Origin: Candidatus Cloacimonadota bacterium
GTDB taxonomy: Bacteria; Cloacimonadota; Cloacimonadia; Cloacimonadales; Cloacimonadaceae
DNA: 64,000 nucleotides
Reading direction: 5' to 3'
Assembly: GCA_029561955.1 (NCBI GenBank)
Contig: JAKQWO010000021.1
Location: 1-64,000, forward strand
In this document: piece after piece, positions 1 through 8,280 of the stretch
How the letters are laid out: every line of letters begins with the position of its first letter
Numbering within the stretch: position 1 is the first letter of the stretch
Program-made: the position numbers and the translations under genes
The notes under the pieces: model-generated
Database searches by the model: none
Told to the model about the DNA's origin: nothing
Seen by the model: the letters and a program-made list of their open reading frames with translations, nothing else

Positions 1-40
1 ACCCATCTACACCGTCTGCGCAGCAACTCACATCTATCTC

Positions 41-58
41 GGCGGTTCGGCGACCGCC
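41..58. repeat. Short hairpin repeat (covarying family)
   Basis: Arms GGCGGT and ACCGCC enclose the six-base loop TCGGCG, followed by CGTAC. It belongs to the short-hairpin family found in most larger intergenic gaps of this window. A second small hairpin, GCGAC-gaa-GTCGC, follows at 73-85. Function unknown. Confidence 0.6.
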
Positions 59-104
59 CGTACTACACAACTGCGACGAAGTCGCCCCCCTCTCACCAAA
101 TATG

Positions 105-133
105 TTGACAAAAAAAGCCCCTCCAAAACAATG
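105..133 (+). promoter_or_regulatory. Putative promoter of tRNA-Arg
   Basis: A perfect TTGACA (105-110) is followed by an A-tract and GCC, the extended -35 pattern seen repeatedly in this window. The -10 region is weak; AACAAT (127-132) sits 16 bases downstream and the same word occurs at this distance at 31728. The tRNA starts at 145. Confidence 0.4.
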
Positions 134-144
134 TCCCTTACCGT

Positions 145-221
145 GCGCCCTTAGCTCAATTGGATAGAGCATCTGACTACGGATCAGAAGGTTAGGGGTT
201 CGACTCCCTTAGGGCGTGCCA
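145..221 (+). tRNA. tRNA-Arg (anticodon ACG)
   Basis: A 77-nt cloverleaf with an acceptor stem GCGCCCT/AGGGCGT (one G-U pair), D-stem GCTC, anticodon stem TCTGA/TCAGA around loop CTACGGA (anticodon ACG), T-loop GTTCGAC and an encoded CCA end. ACG normally becomes ICG after deamination and reads CGU, CGC and CGA. It stands alone between a TTGACA promoter and a terminator. Confidence 0.95.
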
Positions 222-231
222 CATTTTCCTT

Positions 232-254
232 GCCAGCAAATGCTGGCTTTTTTT
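232..254 (+). terminator. Rho-independent terminator after tRNA-Arg
   Basis: The stem GCCAGC/GCTGGC around a short AAAT loop is followed directly by seven T residues, a canonical intrinsic terminator 11 bases after the tRNA CCA end. Confidence 0.85.
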
Positions 255-267
255 ATTTGTCTTCAAT

Positions 268-2181
268 ATGATAGATAAAACTGATTTCAAAAGAAAGACC
301 AACCTCGGCCTGCTCTGGCGCATGATGTCCAGATACTGGTATTATGGCCTGGCGGGACTCGTGACGATGTTGCTTTATGCCCTGTTTAGCGGCATTAGCA
401 TCACGCTGGTGATTCCTTTGTTTGATTTTGTGTTCAAAGGACGCAGCCATCCTGTCATCTATGATACCTGGCATGGCTTTATTGCTGCGGCTTGGGATGA
501 GGTTCTGCTATTTTTCCAGCAGCATCAGGTCACCTTTAGCCCGAGCAGCTTCGAACCTCTATGGATCAAATTGCAGGACTTGATGAGGCTCACCGATCCC
601 TTAGCCCTGCTCTACAGCATCTGCGTCTTTGTTTTCTTCACAATTTTGCTCAAAAACGTCTTTTTCTACGTCAACCGCATGTTTTTTGTCGTCTTGCGTG
701 GGCGCACTATCCGAGACCTGCGCAAGCATATGTTTGGCAGATATTTATCCCAGAGCATGGAGTTTTACAATCAACATCAGGTAGGCGACGCCATCGTGCG
801 GATGGTCAACGATGTGGACACGGTTTCCAACCAGTTTATCTTTTCGGTTTTCAATTCCATCCGGGATTTCAGCACCATCATCGTCTACATGGTGATTGCG
901 ATCATGCTCAACGGCAGGCTATTTCTTTATTCCATCATCGTTTTGCCTCTGTTTTCGATGACGATGAGCCTTATGGGACGCAAGATTAAGAAGTATTCCC
1001 GCCGCATCCAAAGCCAGCTTTCCACCATGTTTTCCGTGGTGGAAGAGGTGCTCAACAGCATGAAGGTGGTGAAGGCTTTCCGCAAGGAAGCCGCTGAAGA
1101 AGAGGCTTTCAACAAGATCAACCGCAAGCACCTGAAGATGTGGCAGCGCTCGATGGCCTATTCCTCCTTGAATGTGCCGATTTCAGAGATGAATTCCACC
1201 ATCACCGGCATTCTGGTGATCATCTTAGGTGGCAGCCTGATCCTGGATCCCAAGGGCCACTTCAGCCTGGGCAATTTTACCGCCTTCCTCTTTGCCCTCT
1301 TTTCCATGCTGCATCCGCTCAAGACGGTTACCCAAATGTATTCCGAGATCAAAAAAGCCACCGTTTCTTTGGATAGAATCGCCCTGGTTTTAAACCAACA
1401 ATCCCAAGTGGTGGACACACCCGATGCCATGGCCAAGAAATCCCTGGATTCCGCTATCACCCTGGAAAACGTCTGCTTCAGCTACAAGGCTGACAAGGAA
1501 GTATTGCAAAACGTGAATCTTGAGATCAAAAGGGGCGAAAAGATAGCCATCGTAGGCTCCAGCGGCAGCGGCAAAACCACGCTCGCCAACCTGCTCAACC
1601 GCATGTATGACGTCACCAAGGGCAGCATCAAGATGGATGGCATCGACATCCGCAAAATCAAGCTGGATGACCTGCGCGGCCTCTTCGGCATCGTGGGCCA
1701 AGATTCCATCCTCTTCACGCGCAGCATCAAAGAAAACATCGCCTACGGTGCTTTTGGCGAAGTGAGCGATGCAGACATCAAAACCGCCGCCGAAGTGGCC
1801 CTGGCGGATGAATTTATCCAAGAGCTGCCCAATGGATATGACCAGATTCTTGAGACCAAGGGCTCAAACCTCTCAGGTGGACAGAGACAGCGGCTCTGCA
1901 TCGCTCGCGCCATCGTGGGAAATCCACCCATCCTGATCTTTGACGAAGCCACCAGCGCCCTCGACAACATCAGCGAGCGCAAGGTGCAAGACGCCATCGA
2001 TGCCGCCATGCTGGATCGCACGGTGATCATCATCGCCCACAGGCTTTCCACCGTGGTTTCCTGTGATCGCATCGTAGTGTTGGAACAGGGACAGGTGCAA
2101 TGTGTGGGCACTCATAACGAGCTGTTGGAAAATTGTAAATACTATCAGGAACTACATCTGCATAAAGGAGAATTTGACTGA
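268..2181 (+). CDS. ABC exporter, MsbA-like half-transporter
   Basis: A 637-residue fused permease-ATPase of the MsbA/lipid-flippase class that should work as an inner-membrane homodimer. The N-terminal half (to about 345) holds the membrane helices. The nucleotide-binding domain has Walker A GSSGSGKTT (about 430), signature LSGGQRQR (about 534), Walker B ILIFDEATSALD (about 554) and the H-loop IIAHR (about 588). No clear ribosome binding site precedes the ATG, only 14 bases after the tRNA terminator. It overlaps tagD by one base and leads an operon of polymer-decoration genes, so export of a lipid-linked glycan or phospho-polymer intermediate is a plausible role. The substrate is inferred from context only. 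Confidence 0.9.
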   Translation: MIDKTDFKRKTNLGLLWRMMSRYWYYGLAGLVTMLLYALFSGISITLVIPLFDFVFKGRSHPVIYDTWHGFIAAAWDEVLLFFQQHQVTFSPSSFEPLWIKLQDLMRLTDPLALLYSICVFVFFTILLKNVFFYVNRMFFVVLRGRTIRDLRKHMFGRYLSQSMEFYNQHQVGDAIVRMVNDVDTVSNQFIFSVFNSIRDFSTIIVYMVIAIMLNGRLFLYSIIVLPLFSMTMSLMGRKIKKYSRRIQSQLSTMFSVVEEVLNSMKVVKAFRKEAAEEEAFNKINRKHLKMWQRSMAYSSLNVPISEMNSTITGILVIILGGSLILDPKGHFSLGNFTAFLFALFSMLHPLKTVTQMYSEIKKATVSLDRIALVLNQQSQVVDTPDAMAKKSLDSAITLENVCFSYKADKEVLQNVNLEIKRGEKIAIVGSSGSGKTTLANLLNRMYDVTKGSIKMDGIDIRKIKLDDLRGLFGIVGQDSILFTRSIKENIAYGAFGEVSDADIKTAAEVALADEFIQELPNGYDQILETKGSNLSGGQRQRLCIARAIVGNPPILIFDEATSALDNISERKVQDAIDAAMLDRTVIIIAHRLSTVVSCDRIVVLEQGQVQCVGTHNELLENCKYYQELHLHKGEFD

Positions 2182-2582
2182 TGAAAACGGTAATCACTTA
2201 TGGCACCTACGACCTCTTCCACTATGGGCACCTGTGTCTGCTGAAAAGGGCTAAAGCATTGGGAGACTATCTGATAGTAGCCGTCTCCACAGATGAGTTT
2301 AACGAGATCAAACACAAGAAATGCGTCTATCCTTACGAGGAGCGCGCCGCCATCGTAAAGGCGATCAAATATGTGGACGAAGTGATCCCGGAAAGCTCTT
2401 GGGATCAGAAAGTTAGCGATGTGCTGGATCATCACGTGGATATCTTTGTGATGGGAGACGATTGGCGCGGCGATTTTGACTTTCTTGGCGAGCATTGCGA
2501 AGTTGTTTACCTGCCCCGCACTCCCGATATTTCTTCCACTGAGATCAAGGACGACATCCGCGGCGGCAAAGGCATAATTTAA
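2181..2582 (+). CDS. tagD: Glycerol-3-phosphate cytidylyltransferase-like (TagD family)
   Basis: A 133-residue single-domain nucleotidyltransferase. It carries the HxGH signature as HYGH (residues 14-17) and an ISSTEIK segment near residue 118, equivalent to the second nucleotide-binding motif (RTxGISTT) of the family. Known family members join CTP and glycerol-3-phosphate to give CDP-glycerol and pyrophosphate. The length matches TagD. The start codon overlaps the stop of the ABC exporter (TGATG), so the two are translationally coupled. CDP-glycerol would feed the two TagB/F-like transferases downstream. A different phospho-alcohol substrate cannot be excluded. Confidence 0.85.
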   Translation: MKTVITYGTYDLFHYGHLCLLKRAKALGDYLIVAVSTDEFNEIKHKKCVYPYEERAAIVKAIKYVDEVIPESSWDQKVSDVLDHHVDIFVMGDDWRGDFDFLGEHCEVVYLPRTPDISSTEIKDDIRGGKGII

Positions 2583-2592
2583 AAGCCCCGAT

Positions 2593-3636
2593 ATGAAGTA
2601 TCTCTTCTATTTGGCCAAGCGATATTCCATCTCCATCGTGCAACCTTTGGTGGAGTTGCTGCAAGCGGAAGACAGAGACTACGCCTTCTATGTTTCCGAG
2701 CGCGTGTATCACAGGCTGCCCGCATATCTCAAGCAAAAGCCCATCTTCCGCACTTTGAAGGACGCCATCAACTACCAGCCAGACTACGTCATCGTCCCCG
2801 GCAACTTTGTGGATCACCGCATCCCCGGCGTCAAGGTGCAAATCTTCCACGGTTTGGGTGTGGAAAAGGCTTCGCATTACAAAATCCGCCACTTCTTTGA
2901 TGTCTATCTCACCAGCGGGCCCTATGTTACCCAGCGCTACGAGCAGATGCGGCCAAAAAAACCCTATTTTGAAGTGATAGAAACGGGCTGGCTCAAGATT
3001 GACGCCATCCTCAGCGCCCCCGAGCAGGATCTCAGGCAGCATTACCACATCCCGGAGGGTAAAAAGGTAATCCTCTACGCACCCACCTTCAGCAGCAAAA
3101 TGGAATCCTCTTCTCAGCTTATACACGTGATCCCGTCTATCATAGCCGAGGATGAATTTTGGCTCTTCAAATTCCATGCCCTCATGCCCAACGAACTGAT
3201 CCTGCCTTTCCTCAGTTTATCACCCGATCAAGCCCTCATCGTGCAGGAAGACGACATCACACCCGCGCTGCACCTAGCGGACTTGATGATTTCGGATACC
3301 TCCAGCGTGGTCTATGAGTTTTTTGCGCTGGACAAACCCGTGATCACCTTCAATGCCATCGGCAATCGCGATAAAACGCTAAATATCAGCCGTGCCGACC
3401 AGCTTAGAGCCGCTATAGATAGAAGCTTGCAAGCTCCTGATGAATTTGCCACTCAGCGCCACCAAGCCATGCAAGCGGTGAATCCCTATCTGAACGGCGA
3501 CATCGCCCGGCGCACCTTAGCGGCACTCGATAGTTTAGACCCCAAGAGCTTCCCACGTAAAGGCAAGCCGCTCAACCTCTTCCGCAAAGCACAAGTGCTT
3601 TGGCACAGCATCACCAAAAAAGGATATCTACGCTAA
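2593..3636 (+). CDS. CDP-glycerol glycerophosphotransferase family protein (TagB/TagF-like)
   Basis: A 347-residue protein of the CDP-glycerol:poly(glycerophosphate) transferase family, a GT-B-like fold that moves glycerol-phosphate onto a lipid-linked or glycan acceptor at the cytoplasmic face. Visible signatures are FHGLG (about 87), the catalytic-type His loop, and SDTSSVVYEFFALDKPV (about 234), the nucleotide-phosphate binding segment. It lies 10 bases after tagD, and its stop shares an A with the next start (TAATG). The C-terminus is basic, as in membrane-peripheral members. Confidence 0.8.
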   Translation: MKYLFYLAKRYSISIVQPLVELLQAEDRDYAFYVSERVYHRLPAYLKQKPIFRTLKDAINYQPDYVIVPGNFVDHRIPGVKVQIFHGLGVEKASHYKIRHFFDVYLTSGPYVTQRYEQMRPKKPYFEVIETGWLKIDAILSAPEQDLRQHYHIPEGKKVILYAPTFSSKMESSSQLIHVIPSIIAEDEFWLFKFHALMPNELILPFLSLSPDQALIVQEDDITPALHLADLMISDTSSVVYEFFALDKPVITFNAIGNRDKTLNISRADQLRAAIDRSLQAPDEFATQRHQAMQAVNPYLNGDIARRTLAALDSLDPKSFPRKGKPLNLFRKAQVLWHSITKKGYLR

Positions 3637-4244
3637 TGGCTGGAAGTAAAAAACTCGAAGGTAAACACTTACAAGATGCACTCAAACTGCTCAACACCAT
3701 CGGCGATATCTTGGATGAAATCGGCATCAGATACAGCTTGGATGCGGGCACACTCTTAGGCGTGATGAGAGAAAACCGCCTCCTGCCTTGGGATACGGAC
3801 ATGGATTTGGCTATCTCGGCTGAGTATGTGAACAAAATCCCAGCTTTAATAAAGAAAATCAGAAAAGCCGGCTACATCACCCGCCTCAGAAAAACCGCTC
3901 ATAATATATCTTGCATCACCAAAGGCAGCCCCAGATTGATCAAAATCTACACCAAGCGTTGGGGCTTCTTCAAAGACGAACGTGTCATGGATATCTTCAT
4001 CAAATACAAGCAGGATGGGTTTTACTATTGGGCGGTTGATGCCAAGCAACACATCCTGCAATCTTGCCCGCAGGATGTACTTGATGAGCTCATCCCACAT
4101 GAGTTTAACCACCACAGGCATTGGATACCCAAGGCTTGGGACGCGTATCTCCAAAGACACTATGGAGATTGGCGTGTGGTGAGAAAAGAGTGGGATTGGC
4201 ACAAAGATGACCTCTGCAACCTGAATAAGGAAACCGAGGCATGA
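3636..4244 (+). CDS. LicD family phosphotransferase
   Basis: A 202-residue LicD-family protein. The diagnostic stretch SLDAGTLLGVMRE (about 34-46) is followed by LLPWDTDMDLA (about 49-59), with the Asp residues that bind metal in the nucleotidyltransferase-like fold. LicD enzymes transfer phosphocholine or a related phospho-alcohol from a CDP-activated donor to surface glycans. An open frame extends upstream to 3600, but the ATG at 3636 overlaps the previous stop (TAATG) and is the natural coupled start. With tagD and the TagB/F proteins it suggests CDP-alcohol-dependent decoration of a surface polymer. Confidence 0.8.
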   Translation: MAGSKKLEGKHLQDALKLLNTIGDILDEIGIRYSLDAGTLLGVMRENRLLPWDTDMDLAISAEYVNKIPALIKKIRKAGYITRLRKTAHNISCITKGSPRLIKIYTKRWGFFKDERVMDIFIKYKQDGFYYWAVDAKQHILQSCPQDVLDELIPHEFNHHRHWIPKAWDAYLQRHYGDWRVVRKEWDWHKDDLCNLNKETEA

Positions 4245-5290
4245 AGAGCAAGGATTTGCTGCTGATTTGCTCTGAACCCGGCTTTTGGGGTCAGGAACGC
4301 AAACCTTGGGTAAGTATAGACCTCCGGCTTTTCCAAAGTGAGCTCGAGAGTCATGGACTAAAGCCCCAGCTCACAGATATTCAATCCGTAGCCCTGGATG
4401 CCGCCCAGATTGAGGACAAGTGCATCTTCTACGCCTTCAGCCAAAGAATTCACCTGCGCCAGTATATCAAGGATCTGCTTACCTTTTTAGCACAGCAAAA
4501 CACGCTTATCCCCTCGCTGGAGCTGCTTTTATCCCATGAAAACAAAGGCTACGCCCAGCTCTACAGCCAAAGACTGGGCCTGTCCAAGCCCCAAGGCTGG
4601 TATCTTACGGATATAGAACAGCTTAAACAGCTCAAGCTCAGCTACCCCATCGTGCTCAAAAGCATCAGCGGCACCAATGCCAAAACGGTGTGGCTCTGCC
4701 ACAATGAAGCCGAAATCAGATCAAAACTGAAACGCATGGCAAAAAGCCCAAACTCTCTGGTAAAGCTGGACTACCTCAGACGTAAGCTTTTTAGAAAAAA
4801 CCGCAGCTATGCCGGCTACCCACGTTTTGAGCCCCGGCAGGATGCACAGGACTGGCTCACCTACATGACGCCCGGCGCCAACTTCCTCCTACAGGAATAC
4901 ATCCCCAATCTGGATTGTGACTACAGAGTCATCGCCGTGGGCAAGCGCTTTTACCTGATGCAACGCTTGGTCAATAAAGGTGATTTCCGAGCCAGCGGCA
5001 CCAAGAAGTTTGTCTTTGATATCACGCCTCCGGAGGGTCTGCTGGACTTCGCCCAAGATGTCTTTCAGCGCTTCGATGCACCCTATCTATCTATGGATAT
5101 AGGGCATAAGGAGGGCCAGAACTACCTCTTTGAATTTCAAGCCATGCACTTTGGCACGGCTGCCATCGTGAGATCACAGGGCTTTTGGCTCAATGAAACC
5201 GGCCAGTGGCAATTCCAAGAGGGAGCTTCAAGCTTGGAATCCACCCTGGCACTTGGTTTGGCACAATATCTGGAAGGCAGGCAGTGGTAG
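4241..5290 (+). CDS. ATP-grasp domain protein
   Basis: A 349-residue protein with RimK-type ATP-grasp features: PIVLKSISGTNAK (about 137), the lysine and glycine-rich loop; LLQEYIPNLDCDYRV (about 217); and YLFEFQAMH near residue 297 in place of the usual metal-binding D/E-x-N. These enzymes ligate a carboxylate to an amine or thiol through an acyl-phosphate. The substrate is unknown. It overlaps LicD by four bases and the next gene by seven. In this operon it may add an amino acid or peptide-like group to the surface polymer. The N-terminal 110 residues match nothing I recognise. Confidence 0.65.
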   Translation: MKSKDLLLICSEPGFWGQERKPWVSIDLRLFQSELESHGLKPQLTDIQSVALDAAQIEDKCIFYAFSQRIHLRQYIKDLLTFLAQQNTLIPSLELLLSHENKGYAQLYSQRLGLSKPQGWYLTDIEQLKQLKLSYPIVLKSISGTNAKTVWLCHNEAEIRSKLKRMAKSPNSLVKLDYLRRKLFRKNRSYAGYPRFEPRQDAQDWLTYMTPGANFLLQEYIPNLDCDYRVIAVGKRFYLMQRLVNKGDFRASGTKKFVFDITPPEGLLDFAQDVFQRFDAPYLSMDIGHKEGQNYLFEFQAMHFGTAAIVRSQGFWLNETGQWQFQEGASSLESTLALGLAQYLEGRQW

Positions 5291-6339
5291 TCTCAGAAAT
5301 CTTTTACCGCCCCATCTACCGGCTCTTCTGGTATGGTAGCAAGGCACTTTCCGCCACCCTGCCTCTGGCTTTCTATGCACCGGAAGAGATCGACTTCATC
5401 GGCTTCCAATCAGTCGCCAAACACCTGCCGCCCCTCTGCTACATTACGCAGAATAAAGACGTTAAAGCCGCTGTACAAAAACAGGGTCTCAAATCCAAAC
5501 CGCTGTTTTCCTTCCCCGAAGTGCTGATCACCAGCCGTCACGCCATGCACAGATTTCCCGCTTCCAAGATCATCTCCATCGGTATGCGCCACGGGCCCTA
5601 TCACTTCAAACGCATGACCCGAGCGGCCAACTACAACCGCTTTGACCTCTATCTTTTCAGCTCCGAAGCCGACCTCGCCGCGGCGGAAGAGATAGGCGTC
5701 AAGGTGGGCAAGGCTATCGGCTTCCCCGCTCTGGATGCCGCTTTTGATGGCAGCATTACTCCCGCTGACCTGCAAGCCCTGAGCGCGAAATACAGCCTGC
5801 AGCGGGATAAACCTTCCCTGCTCTTCACCGCCACTTGGGACAAGGCAAATATGAGCGCCATTGACAACTGGCTGCCACATCTGCCCAAACTGGCAGAGCG
5901 CTACAACATCATGGTAACGCTACACCCTTGGGTGAGCCCTGCTTATTGGAAAGCTTTGGCAGCCATGCCTTGCGTGCATCTGGTTGCCCCGCCAGATTTG
6001 ATCAAAAGCGTGACGCTTGCCGAGGTCTGCATCGGAGACCAAAGCTCGGTCTTGGCCTATTGTTCCGCCTTGGATAAGCCCATGATCACCTTTGCTTTAC
6101 CGCCTGCAGCCAGATCGCTGCCCGAGATAGACACGCTGATCAAAAGCTTTTCCCTCAGTATAGAAAGTTACCAAGAACTGGAAGCCGCCATCCAAGACTG
6201 TTTAAAAAACCCTACAGAGCTGCATCAAGCCCGCATGGAGGCTAATAAGCTGATGTTTGACGCTCTGGATGGTCAAGCCGGTCTGCGCGCTGCAAATGCA
6301 ATCAAAGAACTGCTTTTTTCACGAGGAATCAAGTGCTAA
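5284..6339 (+). CDS. Second CDP-glycerol glycerophosphotransferase-like protein
   Basis: A 351-residue TagB/SpsB-like protein, distantly related to the one at 2593. It shows HGPYHFKR (about 103), the catalytic His segment, and GDQSSVLAYCSALDKPM (about 251), the phosphate-binding segment. An open frame reaches back to 5206, but that part overlaps the ATP-grasp gene. GTG at 5284, seven bases before the previous stop, gives a start consistent with tight coupling. A second transferase in one operon suggests priming and extension steps, or two different acceptors. Confidence 0.72.
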   Translation: MVVSEIFYRPIYRLFWYGSKALSATLPLAFYAPEEIDFIGFQSVAKHLPPLCYITQNKDVKAAVQKQGLKSKPLFSFPEVLITSRHAMHRFPASKIISIGMRHGPYHFKRMTRAANYNRFDLYLFSSEADLAAAEEIGVKVGKAIGFPALDAAFDGSITPADLQALSAKYSLQRDKPSLLFTATWDKANMSAIDNWLPHLPKLAERYNIMVTLHPWVSPAYWKALAAMPCVHLVAPPDLIKSVTLAEVCIGDQSSVLAYCSALDKPMITFALPPAARSLPEIDTLIKSFSLSIESYQELEAAIQDCLKNPTELHQARMEANKLMFDALDGQAGLRAANAIKELLFSRGIKC

Positions 6340-7067
6340 TCGACGCCCATTGCCACCTGGCAAACCTCAGCTCCAAGTATCTGCTCTCCACGCTCTTGGA
6401 TGAAGCGCAACTCTATGGTATCGAAGCTTATCTCTCCAACGCCCTTACCAAAGAGGAAGCACGCATCTACCAAGAGCTGAACGATAAAAGAATCAAATTC
6501 AGCGCCGGTGTGCATCCCAATTTTGACGAATGTGACCTCGAGGTGGAAGATGTAGTCCGCTTGGCTGAACAAAAGCAAATCTGGGCGGTGGGAGAAATAG
6601 GAGTGGATCGCTATGGCCCACCGTTCCCCCAACAGCAAGCCCTCTTTGAAGCGCAGCTCAAAATCGCCTCAGATTTCGGGCTCCCAGTAGTCCTGCACAT
6701 CGTAGGCTTTCAGACCGAAGCCTGGCAGATCATGCGCAAATTCCCGCTGCGCTATCTGATCCATGGTTACGCCGGCAGCTTGCCAGCTTTTGAGCTCTTT
6801 GCCAAGCAGGACAACATCTGGTTCACTATCAGCGAACGCATCCTGAGGCTGGATAAAACCGAGCTCCTTCAGGCCACGATCGACTCCGGAAAATACCTCT
6901 TTGAGACTGACATCACCGCTCAATATGCCCAGGCAAAAGAGCTGAATCCGCTGCTGAGGCTGGTGGTGCTGCTCTCCCGTGTGGAGCGATTCTCCCGCAT
7001 CCCTCACTCTGAACTGCTTCAAGTGCAAGCGGATAACTATCAGCAACTCTTGGATTTCAGCTTATGA
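6333..7067 (+). CDS. TatD family metal-dependent hydrolase
   Basis: A 244-residue TIM-barrel amidohydrolase of the TatD/YcfH type. Metal ligands are visible as DAHCHL (4-9), GEIGVD (about 87-92), LHIVG (about 121), IHGY (about 143) and FETD (about 191). TatD proteins act as 3'-5' exonucleases or related phosphodiesterases. The GTG start overlaps the previous stop by seven bases, and its own stop overlaps the next ATG by four. The gene looks like a housekeeping passenger at the end of the polymer operon. Confidence 0.8.
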   Translation: MLIDAHCHLANLSSKYLLSTLLDEAQLYGIEAYLSNALTKEEARIYQELNDKRIKFSAGVHPNFDECDLEVEDVVRLAEQKQIWAVGEIGVDRYGPPFPQQQALFEAQLKIASDFGLPVVLHIVGFQTEAWQIMRKFPLRYLIHGYAGSLPAFELFAKQDNIWFTISERILRLDKTELLQATIDSGKYLFETDITAQYAQAKELNPLLRLVVLLSRVERFSRIPHSELLQVQADNYQQLLDFSL

Positions 7068-7819
7068 GCTTAGATTGGCTAAACCGCAGTGAAATGCTGC
7101 TGGGCGAAGATACCGTCCAAAAGCTGCAGCAGTGCCGAGTCTGCATCATCGGCTTGGGCGGAGTGGGCTCTTATGCCACGGAAGCACTTGTGAGAGCAGG
7201 GATTGGCCGCTTTGTGCTCATCGACTTTGACGAGGTGGGCATCACCAACCTCAACCGACAAATCATCGCCCTGCAATCCACCCTCGGCCAAGCCAAGACA
7301 GAAGTGATGAAAGAGCGCATCCTAGCCATCAACCCCGAGGCGGAAGTGACCTGCCATCAAGTGTTTCTAGACAAAGAGAACAGGCATATCTTTCTGCAGG
7401 ATTGCGACTATTACATCGATGCCATCGACAGCCTCGGCCCCAAGATCGGCCTGCTGGAATACGCTATCCGCAATGGCCTCAAGATCATCACCGTGATGGG
7501 TGCCGGCAACAGGATGGACCCCAGTCAGATCAAGCTCGGCTCACTCAACCAGAGCATCAACTGCCCCCTGGCCCGCAGAGCCAGAAAAGCCCTCAGAAGA
7601 AACGGCCTCAAGCCAGACATCCCCGCCGTCTACTCCACCGAACTGCCCCTGCTCCCCACCCCAAACGAAGACGACAGCCTCGATGAACTCATCCTCAAAA
7701 GAGGCCGCCAAAGACAGCCTATTGGCTCCATCAGCTACATGCCTGCCATTATGGGCATGGTGGCTGCAAGTTGGATCGTACGGACGCTGGCTTCAGTGTC
7801 CTGTACGGGCGCTCGCTGA
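7064..7819 (+). CDS. tcdA: tRNA threonylcarbamoyladenosine dehydratase (TcdA/CsdL, E1-like)
   Basis: A 251-residue ThiF/E1-superfamily protein. It has a Rossmann nucleotide loop GLGGVGS (30-36), the DFDEVGITNLNRQ segment (about 55-67) and the family's CPLARRARKALRR stretch (about 168). TcdA uses ATP to dehydrate t6A37 to its cyclic form in tRNAs reading ANN codons. Oddly, the last ten or so codons run into an intergenic hairpin repeat: the TGA stop lies inside the loop of the element at 7808-7825. The C-terminal tail is therefore probably acquired from the repeat. Confidence 0.85.
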   Translation: MSLDWLNRSEMLLGEDTVQKLQQCRVCIIGLGGVGSYATEALVRAGIGRFVLIDFDEVGITNLNRQIIALQSTLGQAKTEVMKERILAINPEAEVTCHQVFLDKENRHIFLQDCDYYIDAIDSLGPKIGLLEYAIRNGLKIITVMGAGNRMDPSQIKLGSLNQSINCPLARRARKALRRNGLKPDIPAVYSTELPLLPTPNEDDSLDELILKRGRQRQPIGSISYMPAIMGMVAASWIVRTLASVSCTGAR

Positions 7820-7858
7820 AGCGCCGCAGTGTATGGTCGCTTCGGCGAGCGACCGTAC
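7803..7858. repeat. Paired short hairpin repeats bounded by GTACGG/CCGTAC
   Basis: Two hairpins lie head to head. The first, 7808-7825, has arms GGCGCT/AGCGCC. The second, 7835-7854, has arms GGTCGCT/AGCGACC and extends to 11 pairs with GTAT/GTAC. GTACGG at 7803 and CCGTAC at 7853 bound the whole unit. The two are inverted copies whose arms differ by compensating changes. A third member follows at 7882-7901 (GGTCGGT-ccggcg-ACCGACC). Confidence 0.65.
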
Positions 7859-7910
7859 AAGTGTTCAAATGTTGTCAGCTTGGTCGGTCCGGCGACCGAC
7901 CCTACTCCTT

Positions 7911-7995
7911 CCTTGCTTAGCCTCCCGGTGATTACTCGGAGCCACTCGGGAAAAACCCGAGTATCACCACGGCATCACCCTGCGGGTAAGCAAGG
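7911..7995 (+). repeat. 85-bp palindromic element, copy A
   Basis: The ends CCTTGCTTA and TAAGCAAGG are perfect inverted repeats. Inside, GGTGATtACTCGG pairs with CCGAGTATCACC, and CTCGGG-aaaaa-CCCGAG forms an alternative inner hairpin. It is nearly identical (about one difference) to the inverted copy at 34552-34636. Homology with that copy continues about 40 bases past the right end. No open frame of its own; it resembles a MITE or REP-type element. Confidence 0.75.
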
Positions 7996-8201
7996 GCGAA
8001 GTGGGTAACTAAGGAAAAAGCTCCGCTTAGGGACGGTGTTACTGTGGCTATACACCATACTGTATCCCGTCCCATGATGGATCAATAAAACCTCCACCCA
8101 CTCTAATTGAACATGAGACAATGATAACAAGCTGAGACTGCTTATCATGCGGCTTTGAGGCAATCCTGAGAAAAACAAGGCGAGATAGACAAAATTAGAT
8201 G

Positions 8202-8229
8202 TTGACAAAAACAAGCCCGTCATTATAGG
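8202..8229 (+). promoter_or_regulatory. Putative promoter of the 8281 secreted protein
   Basis: TTGACA (8202-8207), then an A-tract and GCC, and TATAGG (8224-8229) after 16 bases. It lies about 50 bases before the ATG at 8281, which has a GGAGG ribosome binding site. Between 7996 and 8200 I see only the degenerate right flank of the 85-bp repeat and AT-rich sequence. Confidence 0.5.
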
Positions 8230-8280
8230 TGGGCAGCAAGTCACAAAGATGCAAATGTATATAATTCGATTGGAGGAATT

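Noticed and set aside
7975-8244. 89-codon minus-strand open frame
   Set aside because: It overlaps the flank of palindromic copy A and the promoter of the 8281 gene. No ribosome binding site or homology is evident.
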